Assembly (NCBI GenBank): GCA_047608075.1
Contig: JBLKRX010000005.1
Coordinates: 1-64,000 of the forward strand
Length of the DNA stretch: 64,000 nucleotides
From: Ferdinandcohnia humi_A
Lineage (GTDB): Bacteria > Bacillota > Bacilli > Bacillales > Bacillaceae_L
Reading direction: 5' to 3'
This document shows positions 36,745 through 45,030 of the stretch, in pieces; position 1 is the first letter of the stretch, and every line of letters starts with the position of its first letter. The notes under the pieces were generated by a model. The model did not search any database and was not told where the DNA came from. It saw only the letters and a program-made list of their open reading frames with translations. A program made the translations under genes and the position numbers.

Positions 36745-37263
36745 TTATACGAGTGTTTTGGTCATGATGTAGTCGGTTTGTTCTTCATCACCCATATAGA
36801 AAGAGTGGGCTCCAGTTTGAACAAACCCCATTTTCTTATAAAAATCAATCGCATTTTCATTTTTTTCCCATACACCTAGCCAGATTTTCTTTTTATTACG
36901 TTCCATCGCAATCTCCAAAGCTTTATTTACCAGATATTTACCAATCCCGTGTTTTTGATATTTTCTCTTTATATATATCCTCTCAATTTCAAGTGATGCA
37001 TCACCCATTTTTTCAGACTGGGCATCATTGGTATTGACCTTTAAATATCCAGCGACTTCATTATTAAAGTAAACAAAATAGAATTGCGAAGAAAGATTGG
37101 ATAATTCTTTTTCTAATTGTTTTAAGTTAAATGCCCTTTCCAAATAAGCATTCATATTTTCGGGTGAATTCTGATCCTTAAATGTCTCATTAAATGTTTC
37201 ATAACTAATTTCTTGAAGTATGAGTAGATCTTCAAGGTTACACTGTTTTATATCTATATTCAT
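36745..37263 (-). CDS. paiA: Spermidine/spermine N-acetyltransferase PaiA-like
   Basis: A 172-residue GNAT enzyme. Its sequence closely follows that of B. subtilis PaiA as I recall it (QNSPENMNAYLERAFN, LEIERIYIKRKYQKHGIGKYL, GVWEKNENAIDFYKKMGFVQTGAHSFYMGDEEQTD in outline). PaiA acetylates polyamines and affects sporulation and degradative-enzyme genes. The acetyl-CoA loop is KYQKHGIGKYL. It is the second gene of an operon with a MarR regulator; the gap is 25 bases. paiB, the usual partner, is not nearby. Confidence 0.9.
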   Translation of the reverse strand: MNIDIKQCNLEDLLILQEISYETFNETFKDQNSPENMNAYLERAFNLKQLEKELSNLSSQFYFVYFNNEVAGYLKVNTNDAQSEKMGDASLEIERIYIKRKYQKHGIGKYLVNKALEIAMERNKKKIWLGVWEKNENAIDFYKKMGFVQTGAHSFYMGDEEQTDYIMTKTLV

Positions 37264-37288
37264 TTAAATATGCCGCTCCTTTATATAA

Positions 37289-37741
37289 TCAATAGTTTCT
37301 CTTGTTTCCCTTTTTTACAAATTCCCAGTCTTTTTCTATATTTTTTCTTACTCTTTTAAGAAGATTGAAGATGGTTTCTACTTCTGTTTCCGAAAATCCA
37401 GCTAATGCAACAATATTGGAATGATCATTTTCTCGTTTTATAAAAGGATAAACCTTTTTCCCTTTCTCCGTTGGAAAGAGCATTTTTATTTTTTTGTTAT
37501 GTTTATCGGCTTTCTTTTCAATAAAACCATTCATTTCAAGTTTTTTTATAGCACGTGCTGCTGTTGTTCGGTCTACTTTTATCATCTCAGCTACTTTTTC
37601 TTGAATGATTCCTGGGTTTTCGCATATTCGCACAAGGTACAAATACTGCCCTTTTGTAAGGTCATATTCTTTGAATTCTATATTACTTATAGAATCTAAT
37701 GCCCTTGCTATCATTCCAATTTCACGAAGAATTTCCTTCAT
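37289..37741 (-). CDS. MarR family transcriptional regulator
   Basis: A 150-residue winged-helix repressor. The recognition region VAEMIKVDRTTAARAIKKLEMNGFIEKK and the following wing are typical. ATG 37741 follows AAGGAG by seven bases; a longer frame upstream lacks a site. It is co-transcribed with the PaiA-like gene and probably regulates both. Confidence 0.9.
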   Translation of the reverse strand: MKEILREIGMIARALDSISNIEFKEYDLTKGQYLYLVRICENPGIIQEKVAEMIKVDRTTAARAIKKLEMNGFIEKKADKHNKKIKMLFPTEKGKKVYPFIKRENDHSNIVALAGFSETEVETIFNLLKRVRKNIEKDWEFVKKGNKRNY

Positions 37742-37855
37742 AATTAACTCCTTAGTACATATTTTTTTGCAAATCAATAATAATGCCATATATTAAATTT
37801 AACCTTAATTTTGTTGTATTTGCAACAAAAATAATGCTGAAGAGGTCGAGTAAAG

Positions 37856-38386
37856 ATGAAATATGTTTTTTATGTATTAGGAATTTTAATAGTAACCCTT
37901 GGTATTTCTATTACAATACAATCAGAACATTGTATCACTTCTTTGACGTTCTTTTATAGGACTGTCCATAAATGTGAGGCTTACTGAGGAAAATTGGGAA
38001 ATCATTATAGCTTTCATATTGATATGTTGTAGTTCACTTTTAGAAAGAAAAAGACCAGAAGTTTAGGGTTGGTAACATCATTTATAACGTGTTATTGGAA
38101 TCGTATAGTAAAGTTGTTTGTTTTGGAATCTGCTTAGTTGGGATAGGATTAGGAACTGCAACATATTTACACAAAATTTTCGCACCGATTCCAGTTGACC
38201 GATTAACATTAATCATAAAAGAATTAGCGAGAACAAATATTTTTTTCGAAAATATTAATTTACCTAGTATTCTTGATTATTGCAATGATTTCAAATGGAA
38301 TATTTGGTGGAGCCTTATTAATCGTCTGCTTATTAGGCGAGCTTATACTTAATTACCTTATTCCAATTACTGAAAAAGCATTATAC
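37856..38386 (+). pseudogene. Frameshifted YczE-like membrane protein
   Basis: Pieces of a YczE-type membrane protein appear in different frames: MKYVFYVLGILIVTLGISIT from 37856, then VGIGLGTATYLH and FAPIPVDRLTLIIKELA from about 38138, then FLIIAMISNGIFGGALLI from about 38260. Several frameshifts and a gap separate them. No intact frame exists. The first ATG still has a plausible ribosome binding site. Confidence 0.75.
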
Positions 38387-38387
38387 C

Positions 38388-38686
38388 TCTTTTGTCATAC
38401 CTACAGGGTATTCATTTAATCTTGATGGATCAACACTCTATCTATCAATTGCAGCGAATATCATTGCACAGATGTATAGGATAGATATGAGTATTGGCCA
38501 ACAAATTACATTAATGCTTGTAATAATGGTAACATCCAAAGGAATTGCCGGTGTTCCATGCGTGTCATTTGTTGTTCTTCTTGCAACACTTGGAAATGTA
38601 GTGATACCACTTTATTGTAGGTATAGACCGAATCCTTGTATGGTTAGAACTGCTGTTAAAATATTTATTTTGTTTGATAAAGTTTG
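38388..38686 (+). pseudogene. Remnant of a glutamate/dicarboxylate:cation symporter
   Basis: The only surviving part encodes the conserved hairpin of GltP/DctA transporters: FVIPTGYSFNLDGSTLYLSI followed by ITLMLVIMVTSKGIAGVP, then GIDRI and MVRTAV in shifted frames. The N-terminal two thirds are missing and the fragment abuts the YczE-like remnant, so a deletion has joined two dead genes. Confidence 0.75.
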
Positions 38687-38695
38687 ATTCTTTCT

Positions 38696-38735
38696 TATTA
38701 ATCAACGCACCCTTTTGTTGAGTAACATTAAACAT
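38696..38735. repeat. Partial R3 repeat
   Basis: TTATTAATCAACGCACCC followed by TTTTGTTGAG resembles the right half of the R3 family. It lies 50 bases downstream of the minus-strand acetyltransferase gene. Confidence 0.4.
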
Positions 38736-38786
38736 ATCGGTTAACTTATTAACAATGCATAGAACTAATATTAAGATAGACTTCAT

Positions 38787-39347
38787 TTAAGCATTTCGGT
38801 TCATCCTCAACCAATTATCTCTTGTTAATACCATATTTAAGGAATCGATCCATTCTCCTTCGAACTCTAAGTCGTTTTTATCTACACTATCTAAAACAAA
38901 TCCAACCTTCTCATATACTTTTTTGGCTCTGGGATTAAAATCAAAAACACTCAAAGTAAGTTGACTCAGATTAGTATTATGGAAAACATAATTAATTATT
39001 AGTTGAGTTGCCTCGGTTCCCAATCCACGATTTCTCCCCCTTGGACCAATAAGTATCCTAAAATTCATACTTTGATTTTCTTCATGATATAAATTTACTA
39101 CTGCCTCTCCCACCAATATGTTTAAGGATTTGTCAACAATTGCAAGATCCAAACGGTCTTCTTGATCATTTCTTGTATTGTACCAATGGATGACTGATTC
39201 TCTGTCGAAATCAGATGTACTTCCTGTAAGTTTTATAACCTCAGGATCCTTTAAACACTCTTCAATGTAAGGAAGGTCCTCAAACTTAAAGGGTCTAAGT
39301 ATAACCTTTTCTCCCAAAATAATTGGTTTTTTACTCAAATCTACCAT
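38787..39347 (-). CDS. GNAT acetyltransferase, RimJ/RimL type
   Basis: A 186-residue acetyltransferase of the RimJ/RimL subfamily: KVILRPFKFEDLPYI near the N-terminus, acetyl-CoA loop GPRGRNRGLGTEA in the middle, and NPRAKKVYEKVGF near the C-terminus. ATG 39347 lies eight bases from GGAG; a GTG three codons upstream overlaps it. The substrate is unknown. It is a single-gene unit flanked on both sides by R3 repeats. Confidence 0.87.
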   Translation of the reverse strand: MVDLSKKPIILGEKVILRPFKFEDLPYIEECLKDPEVIKLTGSTSDFDRESVIHWYNTRNDQEDRLDLAIVDKSLNILVGEAVVNLYHEENQSMNFRILIGPRGRNRGLGTEATQLIINYVFHNTNLSQLTLSVFDFNPRAKKVYEKVGFVLDSVDKNDLEFEGEWIDSLNMVLTRDNWLRMNRNA

Positions 39348-39560
39348 TGTTTTCACTCCATCACTATGATTTATAACTTAATTGTTTATTACTTGAATTG
39401 GTAGTCTCAATACATTTTTTTCTTACACATAGCAAAACACCCCAGGATTATAAGTCCACTATAAATTTTTAAAAGTAGGAATTTATATAGAAAAAATAAT
39501 TAATAAATAAACTTTCCCATAACCAAAAACACGGATTTTTGTTAAAATCAACTGTATTCC

Positions 39561-39641
39561 TTACTGACTAAGCTGCTCCATTAGCTTACTAACTTCAACA
39601 AAAATAAGAGATAATCCTTCTTGGACTATTGCACCTGTTAC
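39561..39641. repeat. R3 repeat
   Basis: GCTGCTCCATTAG at the left, an inner hairpin AGATAATCC / GGACTATT, and GCACCTGTTAC at the right. It shares AACTTCAACAAAAA and ATAATCCTTC with the copies at 57209 and 59897. The rest of the 39348-39808 gap is AT-rich and shows no gene. Confidence 0.65.
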
Positions 39642-39808
39642 ATTAAATAAATTTCAAAGTATGAAACTTATCAATATTTTGTTTGGAAACAAATGACAAA
39701 GGATTACAATATATTTAAAAGGACCGAAACCATGCGAAAACAAAAAGCAAACAAAAACAAAAAAATTTTCCTTTAGGCGATAAATAGAGTAATGAGGAGG
39801 TGAGAACG

Positions 39809-40408
39809 ATGTCGGGAAAAAAAACGAAAAGAACATCGAAAATTTTTCGGATTTTTTTTACAACCATTTTGGGATTATTGGTTTTCTTTTTAACTTACAC
39901 AATTTCTCAATCGATGGAGGAGAAAAAAAACGAAGAAATCGTAAAGGAACAGGCGAAACAAGTTGAAAAAGAAAAGAAAACAAAACAAGATGTCCAAATG
40001 TTGCTCACAAAGATGAAAGAAGAAAACGAAAAATATGATGTTTATGCTAGAGCTTATGCAGAAAAGTGGATAGAAAAGGATATAAAAGGAGTTCATGAAG
40101 AAGCTTCTAAAGCGTATGAACAAGCAAAAAAACTTGAAAATTACTATTCAACGTACAAAGTACCTGCTGAAGTTCCTGAACATGTTTTAACTCTTTTTGA
40201 AGGATTGGGAAGTGACTTATCGGTTGCCTTTGCTGTAAGAGCTGAAGCGTTTGAACTGGTTCTAAAACATTTAGACTCAAAAGATCCATCCAATTTGAAA
40301 CATGCAGAAGAAAAATTCACAGAATCCAACAGCTATTTCTTATCTGGGAGTGAAAACATCGACATGATCCAAACGCAAATGGGAATTACGTTGGAAAAAC
40401 AAAAATAA
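39809..40408 (+). CDS. Membrane-anchored coiled-coil protein of unknown function
   Basis: A 199-residue protein with a basic N-terminus, one membrane helix (about 12-33) and a long Lys/Glu-rich coiled coil (about 36-75). A helical C-terminal domain follows, with SAFAVRAEAF-like and KHAEEKFTESNSYFLSGSEN segments. No family is recognised. ATG 39809 is placed eight bases after GAGGAGG. The gene is a single unit ending in a strong terminator. The helical C-terminal part suggests an extracytoplasmic helical-bundle protein. Confidence 0.7.
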   Translation: MSGKKTKRTSKIFRIFFTTILGLLVFFLTYTISQSMEEKKNEEIVKEQAKQVEKEKKTKQDVQMLLTKMKEENEKYDVYARAYAEKWIEKDIKGVHEEASKAYEQAKKLENYYSTYKVPAEVPEHVLTLFEGLGSDLSVAFAVRAEAFELVLKHLDSKDPSNLKHAEEKFTESNSYFLSGSENIDMIQTQMGITLEKQK

Positions 40409-40432
40409 AGACGCGACTGTGCGTCTTTTTTT
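40408..40432 (+). terminator. Terminator
   Basis: AAGACGC / GCGTCTT stem with GACTGT loop and seven U residues, overlapping the last base of the preceding stop codon. Confidence 0.88.
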
Positions 40433-41024
40433 GTAGGTGAAAATATTTTTTAACGAAGATTTACCGTGAGGAAATCTTCTATATCATCGTAGGTTCATTT
40501 TCATGATAGGGGTTCAGCTTTTCCCTATCAGTTGTCGAAAAAACGTTTCGCTATGATTTATTTCAAAACTTTCCTCAACTCAAGCAAAAGAACCTATTAT
40601 ACGCTTTCAAATGCAACCTGATCCTAGCCTAGTTATTTCTTTCTGTTTTTTCGATTTCGTTTTTTGTTTTATTCACCTCAAGTCATGCGGTAGGTTCGAC
40701 AGCAGAAGAAAAAACGCCACCACTAATCAAAGAAGAAATAAACAAAGGAATGAGAGGACGTTTGACCCGTTGAGACATGGGAGGGAAAGCCTCCAGGGGC
40801 GGCGTAGAGATGTATATCATATGGTAAAAGTATGGAGTGTTAGCTATCTCCTTTATTTAACTATGCCTTCACGAAGCCAAATAGATCTGAACTTACTTCT
40901 TTACCTTTAGAACCATTTTAAAGGGGTAAGAAATCCTGCGAATTAGTGAGCATTCGAGAGATATTCGTATCAAACTGAAGGAGTTGAACAATGATGTTAG
41001 TTGCACGTTTGAAGCAAATAAGGA
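40433..41024. other. Gap with a possible decayed exported-protein gene
   Basis: A hairpin (GAAGATTT...AAATCTTC) near 40457 is followed by degenerate sequence. Around 40640-40730 one frame gives a signal-peptide-like stretch (LFLSVFSISFFVLFTSSHA) and then AEEKTPPLIKEE, but it lacks a start codon and soon meets stops. No intact gene is supported. Confidence 0.35.
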
Positions 41025-41025
41025 C

Positions 41026-41059
41026 AAAAAAAGAAAAACCCGTTCAGTTGTCTGAACGG
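41026..41059 (-). terminator. Terminator of the LysE-type exporter gene
   Basis: CCGTTCAG / CTGAACGG stem with a TTGT-type loop, followed on the minus strand by GTTTTTCTTTTTTTG. Confidence 0.88.
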
Positions 41060-41093
41060 AGAAAGCTGAATTAGGAGTGCTGATAAATGAAAT

Positions 41094-41723
41094 TTAAATT
41101 CCTGTTTTAACACCAAAACCTACTAAAATTAAGCCAGTTGATTTTTGGAATACTTTCTGGAATTTGGAGTTATTCAACCACTTTTTTGCATAATCAATTA
41201 CATAAACAAGGGTTAGAAACCACAATACAGCGAATAAAGTGAGGATTGATGCTAACACAATCAATTGCTGATTTACATTTCCATTCAAATCGATAAATTG
41301 AGGCATGACAGTTATATAAACCAAAACAGTCTTTGGATTAAGAACATTACTAAGTAATGCTTGCATAAATGACTCTTTATAATGCCGACTTGAAGAATTG
41401 GTAGGTGCATTCGCTTGTGCTTGAATTTCCTCTAAAGAAAACACACTTTTAGCAAAAAAACTTTTTATACCCAAATAAATTAAGTAAGCAGCTCCCAAAT
41501 ATTTGATTGTACTAAAAAGAATTACAGACTTTGCAATGACAACAGATAATCCAAGAATTGCAATAAGCGTCCAAAAAGAAAGTCCCGTTGCCATTCCGAG
41601 AACCGTATAACGTCCAGCTCTTGGTCCATAGCTGAGAGTGTTTTTCACCAGTAGCATAGTATCTGCTCCTGGTATAACAACCATCATTGCAGCAATTGAA
41701 ATGTATGTTAGTAAGCTATCCAT
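41094..41723 (-). CDS. LysE/RhtB family amino-acid exporter
   Basis: A 209-residue membrane protein with six helices and the family signature VIPGADTMLLVKNTLSYGPRAG (about 16-37), followed by NPKTVLVYITVMPQF in the middle. These proteins export amino acids or related small molecules. GGAAGGGAG precedes the ATG. It is divergent from a TrmB-type regulator with two shared operator-like sites between them, so the regulator probably controls it. Confidence 0.92.
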   Translation of the reverse strand: MDSLLTYISIAAMMVVIPGADTMLLVKNTLSYGPRAGRYTVLGMATGLSFWTLIAILGLSVVIAKSVILFSTIKYLGAAYLIYLGIKSFFAKSVFSLEEIQAQANAPTNSSSRHYKESFMQALLSNVLNPKTVLVYITVMPQFIDLNGNVNQQLIVLASILTLFAVLWFLTLVYVIDYAKKWLNNSKFQKVFQKSTGLILVGFGVKTGI

Positions 41724-41750
41724 GTTGTTTCTCCCTTCCTTTTCTTATAG

Positions 41751-41768
41751 TAGCTACCGAAGTAACTA
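41751..41768. promoter_or_regulatory. Operator-like inverted repeat 1 (lysE-trmB)
   Basis: TAGCTACCGAAGTAACTA is an imperfect palindrome. Its reverse complement matches site 2 at 41825-41842 closely (TAGTTACTnnGGTAGC). Confidence 0.65.
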
Positions 41769-41824
41769 CTTATACGAGTATATCAGATGCATTTGGAAAT
41801 AATCAACAGATTTTGATAAAATAT

Positions 41825-41842
41825 TAGTTACTAAGGTAGCGA
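41825..41842. promoter_or_regulatory. Operator-like inverted repeat 2 (lysE-trmB)
   Basis: TAGTTACTAAGGTAGCGA, the second copy of the same site, centred about 74 bases from site 1 and only 22 bases before the TrmB start codon. It probably mediates autoregulation. Confidence 0.65.
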
Positions 41843-41864
41843 CTAATATTGTGTTGGAGGGTTT

Positions 41865-42692
41865 ATGAAAGAAACTATTTTCGAAACATTAAAGAAACTA
41901 AATTTTACTGAATATGAAGCTAAAGCGTATGTTACCTTATTGGAGGAATCTCCATTAACTGGATATGCCGTAGCGAAAAATTCTGGTGTACCACGTTCAA
42001 GAGTATATGAAGTTCTAGATAGTCTCGCCATACGAGGAGATATTCTGGTTAGTCCGGGAAACACGCCACAGTATACTCCTGTTCCTGCAAAGGAACTAAT
42101 TAAAAATCGCCGAAGGGAAGCAGAAGAGAATTTTGAACTGGCAGAAAAATCATTAGCGGAGTTCGAACGTTCTGCATATGACCGTGAAAACATCTGGAAT
42201 ATCACGGGACGCAATGAAATACTCGATAAGGTAAAAGATTGTATATTATCTACAAAAAAAAGAATTCTCTTAGAGGTTTGGAAAGAGGAATTCGAAGAAT
42301 TGGAGTCTGAACTAAGACAGGCAGCAAAAAGAGGGGTCAACGTAACAATTATTGCTTATGGGGAAATCGCCTCTGAAATTGCTAATGTTTACCTTCATTA
42401 TATGGGTCATGAAATTACAGAAGAGTATGGTGGACGATGGCTTGTTATTAGTACAGATGATTCAGAAGTAGTAGCAGGTATTGTCTCGTTGGGAAAAGAT
42501 AGCCGTGCAGCGTGGACAAGGCATGTAGGTTTAGTAATGCCAATTACAGAAGTCATGATTCATGATTTGTATCTCATGGAAATTATGGAGAAACATAGAG
42601 AACTTTTAGAGGAAAGTTTTGGGGAAAACCTCGTGAATTTACGCCGTAAATTTTCTATTCACCCAGATTTTAAAAAACATTATGTAAAATAA
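41865..42692 (+). CDS. TrmB-family transcriptional regulator
   Basis: A 275-residue regulator with an N-terminal TrmB winged helix (LKKLNFTEYEAKAYVTLLEESPLTGYAVAKNSGVPRSRVYEVLDSL in outline, residues 7-53) and a C-terminal effector domain of the phospholipase D-like TrmB type (ITGRNEILDKV, then VTIIAYGE). GGAGG precedes the ATG. It is divergent from the LysE-type exporter gene and most likely its local regulator. Confidence 0.88.
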   Translation: MKETIFETLKKLNFTEYEAKAYVTLLEESPLTGYAVAKNSGVPRSRVYEVLDSLAIRGDILVSPGNTPQYTPVPAKELIKNRRREAEENFELAEKSLAEFERSAYDRENIWNITGRNEILDKVKDCILSTKKRILLEVWKEEFEELESELRQAAKRGVNVTIIAYGEIASEIANVYLHYMGHEITEEYGGRWLVISTDDSEVVAGIVSLGKDSRAAWTRHVGLVMPITEVMIHDLYLMEIMEKHRELLEESFGENLVNLRRKFSIHPDFKKHYVK

Positions 42693-42744
42693 ATTTGCAC
42701 TATTGTCTGTTTTATGCAAAATAATAAGAACAGCTTTTCTCACT

Positions 42745-42925
42745 CTCACTGACCTGACCGTTAGCCATCCATGAAGCGTAAAATGATCGTTTCACGGTTG
42801 GCTAACAGGTGCTTTTGTTGTAGCGTTATAATAAAGATTGATTAAAATCTCCTTTCAACCATTATAACAACAGCAAAAAAACCGTTATTTTGAAAAAAAG
42901 TTTGTTCAAAATTACGGTATTCCTT
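42745..42925. other. Structured non-coding stretch with three consecutive hairpins
   Basis: GTTAGCCA/TGGCTAAC encloses a weaker stem (about 42760-42812), then GTTGT...TTATAAT pairs with ATTATAACAAC (about 42818-42877), then CCGTTATTTTGA pairs with TCAAAATTACGG (about 42891-42927). The first hairpin resembles the sequence just upstream of the IS110 remnant at 52462 (AGCCA-CCATGAAGC). It probably is an IS110-related end or non-coding RNA remnant, also serving as trmB terminator. Confidence 0.5.
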
Positions 42926-42969
42926 TTGAGTAAATATCATTTTTTTATAATAAAGTTTTATCATTTCTT

Positions 42970-43030
42970 ATTCAACTAGTGCACCCGTGGGAATCAATCC
43001 TGTTAGCTATACTGTTCACCCCCTTCTAGT
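42970..43030. repeat. R3 repeat, shortened
   Basis: CTTATTCAACTAGTGCACCCG joins the left and right ends of the R3 family without the central part, followed by a GTTAGCTATACTG block. Confidence 0.5.
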
Positions 43031-43148
43031 ATAAACATGTTTCGGGCTGGTTGGGACAAAGAGATCCCGTTTAACAAGTGAACCTATGACATTACAAGAA
43101 GCTTTAGGGGTTACCAAAAAATGAAGTATTTCTAGGTGGAGATATTGT

Positions 43149-43281
43149 ATGAATCCAGTCGTTAGTCTGAATGTATCAAAAGGTAAAATTCAGGTTCAAG
43201 CATTTTTAGATAAAGGCAGACCTCATTGTAAGAGCTTTAGTATCAAACACATTACTAAAAAATTAGGTTCTCTTCTCCATT
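43149..43281 (+). pseudogene. IS110-family transposase, N-terminal remnant
   Basis: It encodes MNPVVSLNVSKGKIQVQAFL and DKGRPHCKSFSIK, matching the start of a common Bacillus IS110 transposase (DEDD type), with the first catalytic aspartate changed to asparagine (LNVSK for LDVSK). The frame ends after about 44 codons and the rest of the element is gone. Sequence from 43282 to 43567 is AT-rich; a short membrane-like frame on the minus strand there lacks a start. Confidence 0.8.
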
Positions 43282-43567
43282 GACCTCCGCCTTTTAAGAA
43301 AATCTAACTCAACATAAAAATTTTACAGAGCCTAATTAATAAAAAAATATCAAATTGGAAGCATTATTAAGACAATAACTACACTTTGGATAAAAGTAAG
43401 TAACATGTCTTTTTCCGTAAATTACCATTAGGATAACGATTGTTAACTCTTTGGAACACAAGAAATACTACCCCAAAAACTAATATAGTATAAATTGTAG
43501 ATATAACACTATCGTACAAATCGGTTCCCCTAGGATTTTAGACATCTCTCTGAAATAGATGCATCAG

Positions 43568-44098
43568 TCAGGGGATTGCTTGATCATCGCTATTAGATTG
43601 AGTACTTAAATCAATCTGTTTCCGAACGAACCGAAAAACCGTCACATTCAAGGGGAAGACAAGGATGTAAACGATAAGCGAGTAATATAGATGCCATTTC
43701 TTATACGTAAACACCTGATTATTCAGTGCGATCCATTCGAGTCCTACACTTACCCCTGCCCAGAGGAATGTCATACCCATAATTTTAAACATTGAATACC
43801 CCCACTTTTGCTGAACATGTAAACCAAGTAGGGCAGCAGGCGGATAAAGCAAAAAATAAAGCACCACATCAAACCATTCATAATCCGGATGATCATTTAA
43901 GGAGTAAAAATCATAAGGCTTAGCAGCAATGAGAAAATCTGCCGTTTCTGCAAGAAAAACGTTAAACATCCAAATCATGATTATAGTGGTGGTTCCAAAA
44001 CGCGGACGTACCCATAGTAGGATGATCCATATTGCAACAACGGAAAAAATAATAAACCATTCGTTCTGATCAAACTGCTTCGGAGGGTATAAAATCAT
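43568..44098 (-). CDS. CBO0543-family membrane protein
   Basis: A 176-residue integral membrane protein with five or six helices and the family-like features FNVFLAETADFLIA and a conserved WHLYYSLIVYI near the C-terminus. Proteins of this type occur in Bacillus and Clostridium, often in tandem; function is unknown. Its ATG is one base after the stop of the upstream gene, with GGGAGGTGAG upstream. Confidence 0.75.
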   Translation of the reverse strand: MILYPPKQFDQNEWFIIFSVVAIWIILLWVRPRFGTTTIIMIWMFNVFLAETADFLIAAKPYDFYSLNDHPDYEWFDVVLYFLLYPPAALLGLHVQQKWGYSMFKIMGMTFLWAGVSVGLEWIALNNQVFTYKKWHLYYSLIVYILVFPLNVTVFRFVRKQIDLSTQSNSDDQAIP

Positions 44099-44099
44099 G

Positions 44100-44570
44100 T
44101 CAACTCACCTCCCTATATGGAAGCGAAGAGCGGAACCATCGCATAAAAGAGTAGGAAATAATAATACCAGCCAAAAAACGAAAGAGAGAAAACCACAAAT
44201 TCCATTTCTTAAACTGAATAAAATGAAAGAATTGAAATAGTCCATCCGCTCCAAGTATTATTCCTATCCCCATCAAAAGAATAATCATTGTTCGTTTCCA
44301 GGATAAAGATTGAATAAGCACGATAACCAACCAGGATAAAATTACGCTGTAAAATAATATATCGGTTATACGAAACGACCAAAATGCGGTTTGCTTATCA
44401 AGAGTTTCGATCATCTTCAGATTAATTTGCGTAATGATAATAAGTTGCTGGTATATAATGGTCGAGATCAGGTAGAATGCCAGTTTTTCAATTGGTGGTA
44501 CATGAACCCGGAAGATGTATAGTCCGCTGACGATGAGACTAACGATAATCGAAATAATGAGAACCCACAC
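44100..44570 (-). CDS. CBO0543-like membrane protein (tandem partner)
   Basis: A 156-residue membrane protein with five helices. It shares the general layout of the next gene (KWNLWFSLFRFLAGI near the end corresponds to KWHLYYSLIVYIL). The GTG start at 44570 has AAGGAAGG about nine bases upstream. The two genes form a two-gene operon. Family membership is inferred from layout. Confidence 0.65.
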   Translation of the reverse strand: MWVLIISIIVSLIVSGLYIFRVHVPPIEKLAFYLISTIIYQQLIIITQINLKMIETLDKQTAFWSFRITDILFYSVILSWLVIVLIQSLSWKRTMIILLMGIGIILGADGLFQFFHFIQFKKWNLWFSLFRFLAGIIISYSFMRWFRSSLPYREVS

Positions 44571-44696
44571 AACGATACCTTCCTTTCCGGTTTGGATTAG
44601 TTGTATTATTTCCCCACTGTTGGAAGCCTATTATATGATGATAATATTGCAAGCGTAAATGAGATGTTATATCCTTTACTATTTCATGGCATTAAA

Positions 44697-44930
44697 AGGA
44701 GGATGTCCCAAAAGTATAACTTTTGTGCCCTCTTTTTTATGCAAAAAAAATAAGAGATCGTTCTTTTTGGTATAAATAAGTCACCACAACAAAAATAATC
44801 CCAAAGGAACGACTCTCTTATGTACATAAATTACAGCTCTTCTGGAAATGCTTATCTTTAGTTGAGTATGAAAGAAGACGCTTATTAACAATAGCGCATG
44901 ATTTAAAACAAACTATTGCATAAATTATTT
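44697..44930. mobile_element. Insertion sequence end remnant (family uncertain)
   Basis: AAAAGGAGGATGTCCCAAAAG with an inverted copy CTTTTGTGCCCTCTTTT is typical of a transposon terminus. It is followed by a second hairpin (AGAGATCGTTCTTTTTGG with CCAAAGGAACGACTCTCT) and a short ATG-started frame that soon meets stops. IS1182-like elements have such an upstream region, but the identity is not secure. The remaining 44931-45030 sequence is empty. Confidence 0.45.
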
Positions 44931-45030
44931 ACTACACTTAATTGGTTATACAGTTCACCGCACTCTCAGTTCGCACTATTAGCATAATAATCTTATCTGT
45001 GTAGTTTTTAAGCTAATGTTTAAGAAAAAG

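Noticed and set aside
38089..38352. An 87-codon frame that could be taken for a small membrane protein
   Set aside because: It is the middle part of a frameshifted YczE-like gene.
39654..39836. Phe-rich minus-strand frame
   Set aside because: An artefact of poly-A sequence ahead of the 39809 gene.
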